Source of the DNA: Anaeramoeba flamelloides
Taxonomy: Eukaryota > Metamonada > Anaeramoebidae
NCBI GenBank assembly: GCA_027625915.1
Contig: JANTQA010000032.1
Coordinates: forward strand, 2,604,001-2,668,000
Direction: 5' to 3'
Length of the DNA: 64,000 nucleotides
Below, one piece after another: positions 45,735 to 57,897 of this stretch. Below the pieces are notes generated by a model that saw only the letters and a program-made list of their open reading frames with translations, did no database searches and had not been told where the DNA came from. Both the position numbers and the translations under genes were made by a program. Positions within the stretch are counted from its first letter, which is position 1; the number at the start of each line of letters is the position of its first letter.

Positions 45735-46533
45735 TTACACTGCAGCTGTACATTTCACATTTGTTGTTCTTTGACTTAGAATCAAACCAACAATTAAGCC
45801 ATAGATACCGAGTGCTTCTGCAAAAATTAAGATTAACATCATTCCTGTGAATACTCTGGGTTGTTGTGCTGATGCACGAACACCTGCATCACCGACAATA
45901 CCCAATGAAACACCTGCCCCGATTCCAGAGAGCCCAACACTTAATCCTGCACTGAGATCTGCAAAGGACTTATAAGAAGAATAATTTGTTTCATCAAGTG
46001 TTGTACCAATGACAACAGCAATAATTAATCCATAAATTCCGACAATGGATGCCATGATAGCTGGGATTACATATTTCATCACTTGTTCTGGTCGAATTAC
46101 ACCAGTTGCACATATTCCAACACTAAAAAGACATTGAAGAAAAAAAAAAAATAAAAAACAAGGTTTTTAAAAAAGGAACATCAACAAAAATAAAAAGGAA
46201 AAAAAGAAAAAAAAATAAATTTTTTTCTTTTTTTCTATTTTTTTTATTTTTTATAAAAAGAATTTGAAAAAAAGCTTACCCACTTTTAGCAACACCATAA
46301 GCAGAACCTAAAACAGCAAAAACTAATGCAACAGCTGTTCCTAAAAATCTTTTTGTTTTTTGTTGTTTCATTATGATTTAAGTAAGTGTAATTGCGTTAA
46401 AGGCGTTTAATTTCTGAATAAATCAACAAGAAATAGAAAATTAAAATTTTAAAAAGAATTGATCCAAGCAAACATACCCATAAAAATACGAACTTGATTT
46501 ACAAACTTCGTCAGCTAAGAGAATTAAACTCAT
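45735..46533 (-). CDS. VMA3: V-type H+-ATPase 16-kDa proteolipid subunit c, three exons
   Basis: Exons 46533-46478, 46348-46280 and 46122-45735 join in frame (phases 2 and 2) to 170 residues, the usual size. Four membrane helices are visible. Conserved marks: [11 protein letters not shown] after helix 1, [51 protein letters not shown], and the proton-carrying Glu in [20 protein letters not shown]. Yeast Vma3 and human ATP6V0C share each. The c-ring carries protons across vacuolar and endosomal membranes. The first intron is inferred from the match of [12 protein letters not shown] to YAPFFGAIG; its acceptor (AAAAAG) lacks a pyrimidine tract. The alternative is translation from the ATG at 46371 ([11 protein letters not shown]), which needs no such intron. 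Confidence 0.93.
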
Positions 46534-48415
46534 GATTATTAAATCTTAAAATTAAAAACTTTGAAATAAACAAAAATAACAAATTTAAAAAAATGAAATT
46601 TTTGAAATGGTTACTTTGAAAAAATCTGACTTTAGTTGAATTATTTTTAAAATGAAATAAAGAATACAGGTTGTCAAAAAAGAAAGTTTATTATACTTTT
46701 ATTGAATATGGAGTTTTCAGTTCTAAAATTTGAAAAATAAAATTAAAATTAAATTGTATTTTGAATTAGGAACTAAAACCCAAAAAAAAATTTTCCAGTA
46801 AATCTTATATCAAATTCCAAAAAAATTTTTACATGTCTTGAAATCGAAAAATAAAGTAAAAAAAAACTAATAAAATTTATACACTTCTCAATTTTTATAA
46901 TATTTTCAGAAAAGAATTATTATTTTTGAAATGAAAGCTTGATTTTTTCAAAATTTGGATAAGTTCAAAATCCACGATATTTTCAAATTATTACAAAAAT
47001 AAAATATTTTCAAGAAGAAAGAAATCCTAATACGTGTCAACGAAATGTACAAAAATAGTTTTTTAAAAATATAACCTAAAATTTTTCGATAATTCGACCG
47101 TAAAAAAACTATCCTTAAAAAAAAAAGACAATAATTATTTTAAACTTGAAAGAAATTTAATTTTTTTAATAGACAAACACAGTTTATTTCATTTTTTTCA
47201 TTTTGTAAAACAAAAAAAAATCGCAAAATCATTAAATTAAAAACACTTTTTTTAAAGCCTATGAAAATCAACTCAAAACAGAAAAAAAAATCGAAACACT
47301 AATTTGATTATTTTTAACGAAGAAGTAATATCAAATCTTACTTATTTTAGTAGATGGATAATTCTCAAAGATTAAACACATCAATAGGACTTATTATTAT
47401 TTCTCAAAATTTTAAATATTACAACAAAAAAAAAAAAACAAATTCAAAATAAGAATTATAAGGTAAATAGATTAAAAAATATTATCAAATACCTGATTAT
47501 AACGATAATATCGGTTCGTCCTTTCTATACTGATAATTTAATTTTTATTATTTTGAAATTTATAAGATTAGGAGATATAATCTTTCAATTATTTAAAGAT
47601 AAAATAATTATAAAATATTTTCTGAATCTTCTAACTTTAAGATTTGATTTATTTTTCTTGTATTTTTATAATAATATTTTATTTTTCAGATTATCTATAT
47701 ATAAAATATTAGAAATTACTTAGAGTGAGATTTCCATCAATTAAAATATATTTAAAAACTTTTCTTTGGTATTTTTCAATCCAAAAATTCGTTATTGAAA
47801 AATAATTTTTTTATACTAAAAATTAATTGTCAAATTAGTTATTAAAAAAAGATATTTCAAGTAACTAAAGCTGATAATGTCATTTTTTACCAATTTTCCT
47901 TATATTTTTATGAAAATAAGTACACTATTGCCTTTATTGAAAAAAATAATATGGTTATTAATCTCTTAAAATCTATTTAATTATTATTTTCGAATAATGT
48001 TAACTAATGAATTTCATATTTATTGTAATTTTCCAAGAAACAAAATTGTAATTAATAAAAACATCCTAAACTATTTTTAATCAGTGGGTAAATTAAAACA
48101 ATTGTAATATATCTAATATACAATTTAAATGGGACATTACTTTTTAAAAATAATTATAATTAAATAAATACTTACTTCTTCAAGACTCATTATCTTATTT
48201 AATAAAATAAAATTCACTTATACTTTTATTAAAATTTCTCTCTTTATATTTTAAAAAAACATTAGATAAAAAGGTTGAACTTTGAAAAAAAAATATACAC
48301 AAAAAAATCATAAGCAACACTTGCATATTTATCTTTTCAATCTGAGGTTAAAAAAGTTAAATTGATAAAAAAAAAATTAAAGTCTTTAATTAAATAATTG
48401 TTTTGAAATAAAAAT
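46534..48415. other. no gene seen
   Basis: Very AT-rich. Nothing recognised on either strand. Confidence 0.5.
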
Positions 48416-48837
48416 TACCGTTGTGGAAAAAAAGTGAAACATGGTTTTTAATTGGGAACATTACTGAAAATTAAACGTAAGATCAATGAAAAAAAGAATA
48501 AATAAATAAATAAAGGCAAAATGAAGTATTCGCCACAATAACAGTTTTTTTTATACTATCTTTGTGTCTGGGTTTTTCTTTGATTGATCAATTATTAAAA
48601 ATTTGTTCAAAAAATTGATTAATTTTGAGATCTCCAAAACTACAAAAAAATTACGATAAATCAAGTAGATTTAAAGTGTGTTTGTTGGTTCGATTGAAAA
48701 TAATATAATGTATTATTATTTGAAGTTAATTGGTTTCTTCTTTTTATTGATTTTACTTTTTCATTTTCAGTAAAATTCCCAATGAAAAAAACGAGTTTCA
48801 CTTTTTTTCCAGTTTCACTTTTTTTCCACAACAGTTA
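48416..48837 (+). mobile_element. family B MITE, best-preserved copy (about 420 bp)
   Basis: Left end CCGTTGTGGAAAAAAAGTG, then GGTTTTTAATTGGGAACATT. The right end inverts these and carries GTTTCACTTTTTTTCC twice in tandem before ACAACAGTTA. Centre: TTTGATTGATCAATTATTAA. No ORF. Confidence 0.7.
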
Positions 48838-49174
48838 ATATATTTCAATATTCAATCTCTTTAAAAATATATAAAAAGATTTCAGATGATTTGTTAAATA
48901 ATACTATAAAAATAAATCTGGTAATTAGAAATAAATTAAAAAAAATCATCTGAGGTATTTTTTATTCTATTTTATTTTTTATTTAGAGTATTTTATATTA
49001 AGGTATAAAAAACACAGAAAAAAGAAAGAGAGAAAAGAAAATATATGAGAATAAAAAATAATAAAAACATGTGGAAAAGAAAAAGAAACGATAAAAAAAA
49101 AGGATGGTAAATTATTATCTTTTAAAATAAAAATAAAACTTTAGAAATTTATAAATTCAATTAAATATATTATA

Positions 49175-52100
49175 TTAATTGATTGAATCATAATGCTGAA
49201 TTCTCATAATTTCTTTACGATTACTTAATTTAACTTTGTATAGATATTTTTTTAAATCTTTTTCTAAATTTACGAAGATATAAATAGTTGTAACAGAAGA
49301 TAATGGGATTTCTTCTTTTGTAATTAACACCTTTCTTGATAAAATTTCTTCAATTTGCAATGAAATTTTATGACTTTCTTTGTATTTCTTTATTAATGGT
49401 ATTGTTTTTTTCCATCCTTTTAACATTTTTTCGATTGTAGGATGTTCAATGTTGCCAATCATTTGATCTATCCAGTGATTTTTTTCTTCTATTTGGTAAA
49501 TTAAAATTGCGATCTTACATGCTAAAAGATTATTTTTGAGATGTTTTTTCAATTCTTCAATAGAATTTTGAAGATCAAAGGACTTGTTTTTTATATTAAT
49601 TAAACTTGTAGTTTGTTTAAATATTTTTTCTATAACGACTTTCAGATATAATAAAACCTTTTCAAATAAATTTTACATAATTTTATTTTTTACAATGTTT
49701 TCATTTTTGTTGTTACTGTTGTTGTTAATACAATTATTTTGTTTTTTTGTCATATCTAAATCAATCATATCTGTTAGGTAAGTAAATATTTTAAGTACAT
49801 TAACATGATTATTTTTATGAAAATTTTTTAATCCAGAACCAAGAATTCGAAGTTTATTTAAATAATTAGAATATTCCAATTCATATTTATCTATTTGGTT
49901 GTTTTGGAATAATTGGTCATTTAAACATTGTTTTCTTATTTGTTTGTTAAGCATTGATGGGTTTATACAATTGAGATCAACATTTTTATATTGTTGTGAA
50001 TAAAGTTGATTTGCTATTAAATACTTTGCATAAGAATAGTTCCCGTTCATTAAGAAATAATCCTTTTTTGAATATAATCTTATTGGTGTTGAAGGGTATA
50101 GTTTTTTCATTTGATTTTTGGCATTTTGAAATCGTTGGTTAAGTTCATTCCCAAATTTTTTTAGCTTGGTTTTCATTTTGGATTTACAGAATTCTTCATT
50201 GTCTTTTTTGATTAATGTCTTAAATGTTTTTGGTATTAAATTTATATGGCTTGAAATATCTTCATGAGTCTCTGAATAATACTTGGAATCTACATATATT
50301 AAACAATAAGCATTTGCAGATTCTTTTGAGTCTCCATATGATTTTTTAAAAACAATTTCTTCATCAATTTCAGTGACCTTTCTATCATTAAAATTTAACC
50401 ATCTTTAGTTTTTTTCGTCAAATGTATATGAATAATAATGTCCTATTGTTTTTATAATGAAGTGGGTATGTTAATGTGTGTGTGTGTGTGTGTGTGTAGA
50501 TAGATGAATATATTTTTATCATGGGATTAAAGGTGATTGTTGGGTTTTAAATAATTGAATAAAAGAAAAAAAAAAAAAAAAATTGTTAAAAAATTATATA
50601 TAATGCCTTCCAGTGTAAAATTTTGTAATGTTCTAATTTCAAAAAATCTTTAACTTTCATTTTTTATTTTAGTTAATGAATTAAATATTGGAATTAATAC
50701 AGAAATTTTTATACGGTATCAATTATAACTCTTTATAGAAAAATATTTCTAAAATAGAAATAAACAAAAAATAATTCTCTTTATTGATTTGTATTTATGT
50801 ATATTGATAATATACTGTTTTCCAGTCAACACAGTGCAGTTTTAATGAATAAAACCCACAATAATACAATTAAATTCAAATTGGAAATAATTTTCATTTT
50901 TGAAAAATAGGAAAATCATTTTTTCATTTTTTAGTTTTTGTTTTCATTTTATTTTTTTGAATTAAGTAACTTGTTTCGTTTGATCGAAAAATTTTTTTCA
51001 AGGATTGATATTTTGTTAAGGCTGAGTTGTTCAAAATAGAAGAACTCCAAATAAAATTAGTTGATGGTATCTAAACTTGGATCGATCAATAATTGTTGGC
51101 GAAATTTCAACAAGTTTATCAATACAATTTTTTATTACACTCCTTTCATCATTTTGGACACAGACTGATTTTTATTTTTTGGTTTTATATTTTTTTTTTT
51201 AATTGGATAAAAATGGTTATATATAAAAACATTAATACTAGGTTATTTAAACCTGATTTAATATTATGTTTGTAAAAATACAATAAATTGAGTTTTATTT
51301 TTTTTACCTATTTTTGATTTTGGGTGTGTACGAATTTTTGGAATGGAGTTTAAAATTAAGTAGAATATTTATACTAATTGAATCACTTGTCTATTGTTTG
51401 TATTTCAAAATATGTTTACCAAAATATTTTAAAAAAATAAAAAAAAAATTTTGAATTTTTTTAAAAACAATACACAACCAATTTGAATAAAAAAATGGAT
51501 GATATGATAAAGATACAAACATTTTTTTAAACAATAAAATTTAGTTATAAGTTTTCAACTTTTATGAGAAATTCTATCAGGATTAAACCTATTTAGAAAG
51601 AAATAATTTTTATAATCAATCAGAAAATATACTCTAACCAATTTTTATGCCCTAAAAAAATATCATATAAAATTGTGATCAGAAATTTTGATCCTTGATT
51701 TTCGTAAAGTGTTCTATTTCAAATAAACAAATTGAATTACTATGAAGAATCAATTAATAATGAATATAAATTTTGGATTTTTAAATAGTGATATTAGAAT
51801 TGAATTTTAAAAAAAATATTTTAAATTAGATTTTCCCCTCTTTTTTTGAAATAGCTTATATTATATATTTATTAAATTTTGAGAAAAAAAAAGGCAAAAT
51901 TTAATTTCAAAATTCATATTACCATTTTTGAAAAAATGTGAAAACATTGTTTTTGATTGGAAACCTTCATAGAACCCTGAAAATGAAAAGATTAATTAAT
52001 CAAAGAAAAAATTAATGATTAAATAAAAAATGGAAGATTAAACATAATAACCGTTGTGGAAAAAAAGTGAAACATGGTTTTTAATTGGGAACATTACTGA

Positions 52101-55100
52101 AAATGAAAAGTAAGATTGATTAAAAAAAGAATAAAAAATAAATAAAGACAAAATGAAGTATTCAGCACAATAACAGTTTTTTTAATACTATTTTTAGGTA
52201 TGGGTTTTTCTTTGATTGATCAATTATTAAAAATTTGTTCGAAAAATTGACTATTTTTGAGATCTCCAAAACTACACCCCAAATTTTGTTAAGAAAGTGG
52301 ATTTAAAGTGTGTTTGTTGGTTAGATTGAAAATAATATAATGTATTATTATTTGAAGTTAATTTATTTCTTCTTTTTATTGATTTTAATTTTTCATTTTC
52401 AGTAATGTTCCCAGTTAAAAACCGTGTTTCACTTTTTTTCCAAAATGGTAACAGTTTTTTTAATACTATCTTTTTAGTTAGGGGTTTTTCTTTGATTTAT
52501 CTATTAATAAAAGATTTGTTCAAAAACTTGACTATATTTGAGATATCCAAAAGAACTAATATTCAAGATTATGTTTAAAAAAGGAGATCAAAAAATTGTT
52601 TTTGTTGATTTGATTGATAATAATATAACCATTTAGGTAAAAAAAGTTCAACAAGTAAAAAAAGCTCAACCCAATTTTTATTTGAAACCTTAATAGAACC
52701 CTGAAAATGAAAAGTAAGATCAATAAATAAAAGAAAAAACCGGTGACTCGAGACAAAATAGAGGATTAAACATAATAAATGTTTTTAGAATAATATCTTT
52801 TGGTATGGGGTTTTCTTTAATTAACTTAAACTCTTTTTCAAACAAAAGGGCACGCCTCTCAAATCATCAATGCCATCAAATTTGATTGTACTAAGATAAT
52901 TACTTATTGATGATTTTCATTTTAATTATTCATTTTTTGATTTTTTGATTTTTTATTTTTAGGTATTGAACAGTTGGAAAATGAAAAAGCAAGATAAGAA
53001 TTTTCCAATTTGGAAATAATCTACCAGTGTATAAAAATGGAAACAGTTTAAGTTTGATTTCGAATGAGATAGATGTAGGAATTAAGAAAGACCATTATTG
53101 GATTGATGCATGGAACAAAGAAAAGAGAAAATAAAGTCAAAAAACAATTCCAACAAAATACCCAGATGAAATTATGGCTTTATCTTGAAAATGAGACTTT
53201 AAAGAACAAAAGTTTGGCCATGTAAAGAATTATCAATAAGTTGTAAAGAACTTTTTCTCAATTCGTCTTGATCAAAGGTTTTTATAGATTTTATATTTTT
53301 TTTCTTGAGAGTTTACAAAAAGAGATTTCTCATTTCAAATGAAAGTGCACACCAATTTTTAAAATATTGAATTTTAATTTTTTATTATTTTGTTTAAATG
53401 GGTTTTAAAGATTCCTTTGAGTGTTTTTTTATGTTTTAAAGCGTTTCTTAGATTTTAGAATGATAATAGAATTAATTTGATTCAATTATAAATAATTCTT
53501 GAAATTTTATGTGCTCTTTTATTTGAAAAAGAGTTTATTATTAAAAATTCGTTGAAAAAATTCGACTATTTTCAAGATCTCGAAAAGAACTGATGATATT
53601 TTGAATAATAAAGTCGATTTAAATTGTCTTTGTTGATTTGATTGTTGAAAATAAAATAACACAATTATTCTTTGAGGTTAATTAATTTCTTCTTTTGATT
53701 GATTTTACTATTCGTTTTCCCGGTTCTATTAAGGTTCCCACTTAAAAATTGTGTTTTTACTTTTTTTCTCTGTTTTACTTTTTTTCACAAATTGTTAAAT
53801 ATTTAACAACTTATGCAAAATAAACCCATATCAATATTTATTAAATTATTTTCTGTTCAGGTTCAGATTCTTTCACAAAATCCGAAAAATCAAAGAAATT
53901 TCAGAATTCATAGAAAAAAATTTTAAAAAATAAATAACAAATGTTATTAGTGAGTAAACTATACCTGAAGTTGGAGGGAGAATTAATATAATACATTATT
54001 ACATGGAGACATCACTATCATGAAAAAATTTTTTCAAAAAAAAATTAAAAATTTGCTAATTTTTGACTAATTGATAACTTCACTTATAATAAACACTATT
54101 GGTTAATAAAAGAGCTTGGATCAAAAATTATTTTTCCTGGTATTTAAAAATTTATGTTGGAAAATTCAATTTTCCAGTAAGATTTTTTTCAAATTTAATA
54201 GCAAAAAATTTGAATATTATGATCTTCACAGTTAAAAGGTTAAAATCAAAATTTTAAAAGCATTGGAAATTTAATAAATATATTTCAAACGGATAACCAA
54301 TTATTTTGACTATTATGGAATTATTTGTTCTTTTAAATTGAAAAAAATATTTTTTTTTTGATTTTCCGTTAGGTTTTTTTTAATTTTTGTAATAAACATA
54401 AAATAAGAAAAATTTTCTGTTTATTTCAAAAAATGAAAAAAACCTAGCACACTTTTCGTTAGGTTTTCCAAAATTTAAAAGAATAGAGTAAAATCTTTGA
54501 TTTTACTCAATTCTTTGAATTTTGGAAAACTCCATCGTTCAATTTTTTTTAATTTAAAAAATAAAAAGAAAATTTCAAAAATTTTCTTTTAATTTCTTAA
54601 ATTAAAAAAAATCTAGGCACTTGACGGACACTTTCGTTAGGTTTTTTTTAATTTTTGTAATAAAAAGAAAATTTGAGAAATTTTCTTATTATTTCAAAAA
54701 GTAAAAAAAAAACGATGACACTTCACAAATAAAACAGAAAACCTCAAGAAAAGCTAGGCACTCTACGGCACTTGACAGACACTTGACGGAAACTTCCAAT
54801 AATTATCATTAGGGATTTTTTTTCTCTGTTTCGGTTTTATTAGATGAGTACAATGTTTTCAAAACTATTCGTTATTATCTGTCAAAGTAAATATCTCCAG
54901 ATTGAATTAAACTATAATTCATACTTCCATTTATTTGTAATTTTTTACCCGGAAAATGCCTTTTTTTCTAGACTAGAGACTTTTAAAAAAGTTGGTTATA
55001 CTAACAACAATAAATACAATAGTCTCATGAATTTAAAGTTATGTAATTTTGATTATATTGTGAACAAACTTTATTAATAAGGATGAAAGGTTAAGTAATG

Positions 55101-56725
55101 TAGTAGTTTTGTCTAACTTTTTTTTTTTCACTTTTATTTTTTCATGCTAATGATGTCAAAAATAAAAAAAAATATATTAGTAAAAAAAAATAATTAAATC
55201 AAAAAGTTACCTCGATTAGGATCACCAAAATGAATAATAATTGAATGTATTCGGTATTTCACTTGTTTCAAATCATCATATAAATGCTCGATTTGAAATT
55301 TAATTTTGTGGATCTTTGATTTTAAATTGTTAATTTGTTGATTTAAACTTTCTTTTTCTTGTGTTAAAAGTTGCTGTATTTCATTTTCAGATTGGCTGTT
55401 TTCGGAGAGGTAATTGATTGCAACATCAATATATCGGGTAATTGAATTATTGGTTTTGTTCCAATTTTGGAGATCATCTAATTCATTTTGGAATTGAGCA
55501 AGTTTCTTATTTAAATCGGATTCGATTTGCTTTTTTTTTTTCAACAAGTCAACATTTTTTACTAAATATTTGTCCATATATATTTCTTTATCAAAAGTAA
55601 ATTTTTTATTGATCTTTTGCGCCTTGAAATTTGTTTTGTCATATACTACCCTCCCTAGCATAAATACTAGGATTGGTGGGATTCTTTGAATTCGGTATTG
55701 TTGGATGGCGTCAACCATTTCTTTAGATCCATCAAACTTCTTTTGGCATTTGGAATTGCAATAGCTTTCCATACAGCCATAAAAATCTTCTTTTTCGATC
55801 GGTAGCTTGATACCAAAAAACGATTGTGGTTGGGCTTTGGGTTTTGGTTTCCTTTGCCGTCGGCTCGGAAATGAGAAATGTTCATAATACCAAAAAACAT
55901 TTGTTCAACAAATGATTTTTGACAATTTTTCTTTTCAAACTCAGCCATTTTGAGATCTACTTTCTTGTGATTGTTAGTATCTTTGTCTTTGTACTTTTTC
56001 TTTTTTTTTTCCTTTTCACTTTCTTGTTCGTCTTTTGGGGTTTCAGGTTTTAGGTCTAACATTTCGAGAAATTTGGTGTTAAATTCATCAAGATCTTGTT
56101 CCATTCCGGGCAACATTTTTTTACCAGCAAATTCTAGTACAGTTGCGCCAACTTGTGTGGCGTCAACAAAGGATTTTTTGCGTATTAAAAGCGACGAAAA
56201 TAAATAACGTAGTTCTTTCATTAATTTTAATTTCTTTTCAGGGATGTTGTCTGGATAAAAGTTTTTGTTTTCCTTTTCAATCTTGTTTTTGTCTTTAGGC
56301 CCGGTCTCTTTTTCAGAATCAATTTCTTTTTCTTTTTCTTTATCTTTATCTTTTTCTTTATCTTTTTCTTTTTTTTCGTTTGTTTTATCAGTTAAAATTG
56401 AATCAAGAACTTCGCTTTGTTTTGATAATATCCTAGTTTTTAATGTTGTTGAATTGAGAACCCATCTCCGAAATACAGGTAACATGAAATATGCCTGGAA
56501 AAGAGAATTTGAATAACAGCTCACGTTATAGTTAGTTAAGCCAATAAATGAAGAATCTTTTAGAGTCTCAGGCTGAGTGATATTTTCTTGGTTAGTGTTA
56601 AAATGATCTGGAAATTGTGTATCGGGAACGTTTGAGAGAGAAAAATTTGGAATCACATTTCTTATAGGTTGCTGTTGTACTGATCCTAATGTATTCGAGG
56701 GAAACCAATTACCTTGAAAGAACAT
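49175..56725 (-). CDS. USP25/USP28-like ubiquitin carboxyl-terminal hydrolase, with lesions (possible pseudogene)
   Basis: Exon 1 is 56725-55211 and exon 2 is 50442-49175; the phase-1 junction (donor GTAACT, acceptor CAATAG) rebuilds the His box, NRG-HYYSYTF. The Cys box is LTNYNVSCYSNSLFQAYF (Cys70). MEQDLDEFNTKFLEMLD follows, then RIQRIPPILVFMLGRVVYD, KKFTFDKEIYMDKYLVKN and a long coiled coil before YRIHSIIIHFGD. That coiled-coil insertion is characteristic of USP25/28. After the His box come RWLNFND and SANAYCLIYVD, then a helical C-terminal region. Family members cleave ubiquitin chains. Three problems: a one-base frame slip around 55830-55870, an in-frame TAA before RWLNFND (about 50406) and another TAA at 49673-49675, after which the same frame continues to 49175. 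TAA is the normal stop elsewhere here. A K/E insert interrupts the catalytic domain near residues 115-150. Confidence 0.8.
50475..50497. repeat. (TG)n microsatellite, about 11 units
   Basis: Perfect TG dinucleotide run in the USP intron, close to the 3' splice site of the minus-strand gene. Confidence 0.9.
50817..51352 (+). mobile_element. family C element, diverged copy in the USP intron
   Basis: The right end GTGTGTACGAATTTTTGGAA is clear and the left end (TTTTCCAGTCAACACAG) is worn. Core: TTGGATCGATCAATAATTG at about 51080. Confidence 0.6.
51925..52635 (+). mobile_element. family B MITE, outer copy split by another copy
   Basis: Left part 51925-52046 and right part 52453-52635 are continuous with each other in the family consensus (AAACATAATA before the break, CAGTTTTTTTAATACTAT after). 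Confidence 0.55.
52047..52452 (+). mobile_element. family B MITE, inner copy inserted into the outer one
   Basis: Starts TAACCGTTGTGGAAAAAAAG and ends GTTTCACTTTTTTTCCAAAA followed by TGGTAA. It is very close to the 48.4-kb copy, so younger than its host element. Confidence 0.65.
52636..53797 (+). mobile_element. family B MITE, third copy, split by a family D element
   Basis: Left part 52636-52828 (with GGTAAAAAAAGTTCAAC and GAACCCTGAAAATGAAAAG) and right part 53536-53797 (ATTATTAAAAATTCGTTG through TTTTACTTTTTTTCAC) are contiguous in the family consensus. Confidence 0.6.
52829..53535 (+). mobile_element. family D TIR element (707 bp) inserted in a family B copy at TA
   Basis: Left end AACTCTTTTTCAAACAAAAG and right end complementary to it (CTTTTATTTGAAAAAGAGTT). 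TA stands at 52827-52828 and 53536-53537; removing the element and one TA restores the host repeat. Its F-box-like segment is not open, unlike the 40.9-kb copy. Confidence 0.7.
54005..55105 (+). repeat. mosaic hairpin-module element, full copy B
   Basis: Left arm 54005-54360, mosaic 54361-54790, right arm 54830-55105, collinear with copy A at 5570-6770. The mosaic uses the same modules in another order (alpha, beta, an alpha variant, then a gamma inverse) and closes with decamers GGCACTCTAC, GGCACTTGAC, AGACACTTGAC. It ends about 90 bp inside the 5' splice site of the USP exon. Confidence 0.65.
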
Positions 56726-57897
56726 TCTTTTAAGGTGTTTATTAAAAATTAATTAATTATATTTTCTGTTTTTTTTATGTATTTTGTTTGGAGAAAGGGT
56801 GCTATGTTATTTTTGAATTTCGTTTGAGGAAAGGGTTTTTGTTATTTGTTTAAATTTCAAAAATGAGAAAAAAAAAATAAACAACTCCAAAGAAGAAGAA
56901 AATAAAATGAAAATTTTTTTGTTCTATATTCTTTAAGACAATAGCTGTCATTAATATTTTATAGTGGGCCATTATTTCAGAATTTCTATTTAGATTTTTG
57001 GTTTGAAATAATTAGATGCCTTTGGGATTAACTAATTCTGAATTAAATTTAGACAATATGGCATACTATTAGTCGCAAAATAAATTGAATAAAATTTTCC
57101 TTCAACTTTCCAAAAAAAGATTTATAAAACCTGTAATATTTCAAATTAGTAATTCTGAAAATTAGTTGGAATAATTAATTTCCCTTTTACTCGAATTGGG
57201 GGTTTGGATATTTTATTTTAATTCTTGAGATGTGAATTTTGTTTGTATACTGATAAATGAATGAAAATATTATAATTTTTTTTTCTTCAGATTCCAATAT
57301 TAATATTTAAGGTTCGACATGTAGCACCCCCCCTTAAAAAATCATAATTTTTAATTTTTAAAATATCCATATTTAAACAAAAAACAACTCTAAACAACTC
57401 TTATTTATCTCTCGGTAGCCTATAACCGAACTCTTTTAAAGGTATTAATTTTTTAAAAAATGAAGATACCCAGTTTTAAAATATATTGTTTGAAGAATTT
57501 AATTTCCTCTGTCAACATCTTATTTAAAATTTTAAAACCAATTATCTTCAAGTTTTTTTAAAGGTGTTATACCCAATCTCTGAAACAATAACAACTCTAC
57601 TTATTCACTCATATAAAAAAAAATAAAAAAAATAAAAAAGATTTGAATTATTACCATACTCGAAATAATATTACCAATATCTGAATTATTAAAAAAATAC
57701 ACAAAAAACAATAAAAATAAAGAATAATATCAGGATAATATTAATTTCAATAATAATGATAATAATTAAAATCAAAAAAAAAACGAAAAACAATTTATTT
57801 ATCAATATTTTACTTGATTAAAATTCAAGTAATAAAGTAAAATTAAAAAGAAAATATAAAAAAAAAGAAGAATATATATATTTTTTTTATTATTTTG
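56726..57897. other. intergenic upstream of the USP25/28-like gene, no gene seen
   Basis: AT-rich. Nothing recognised. Confidence 0.5.

Larger units (their letters stand above)
50443..55210 (-). other. 4768-bp repeat-filled intron of the USP25/28-like gene
   Basis: Bounded by the donor at 55210 and acceptor at 50443. Nearly all of it from 50.8 to 55.1 kb is transposon-like repeat, listed separately. The stretch 51360-51920 shows nothing. Confidence 0.8.

Noticed and set aside
50400-50442. Genome-wide reassignment of TAA to glutamine, suggested by the in-frame TAA in the USP gene.
   Set aside because: All long ORFs here encode Gln with CAA/CAG, contain no internal TAA, and several conserved genes end in TAA at the expected place.
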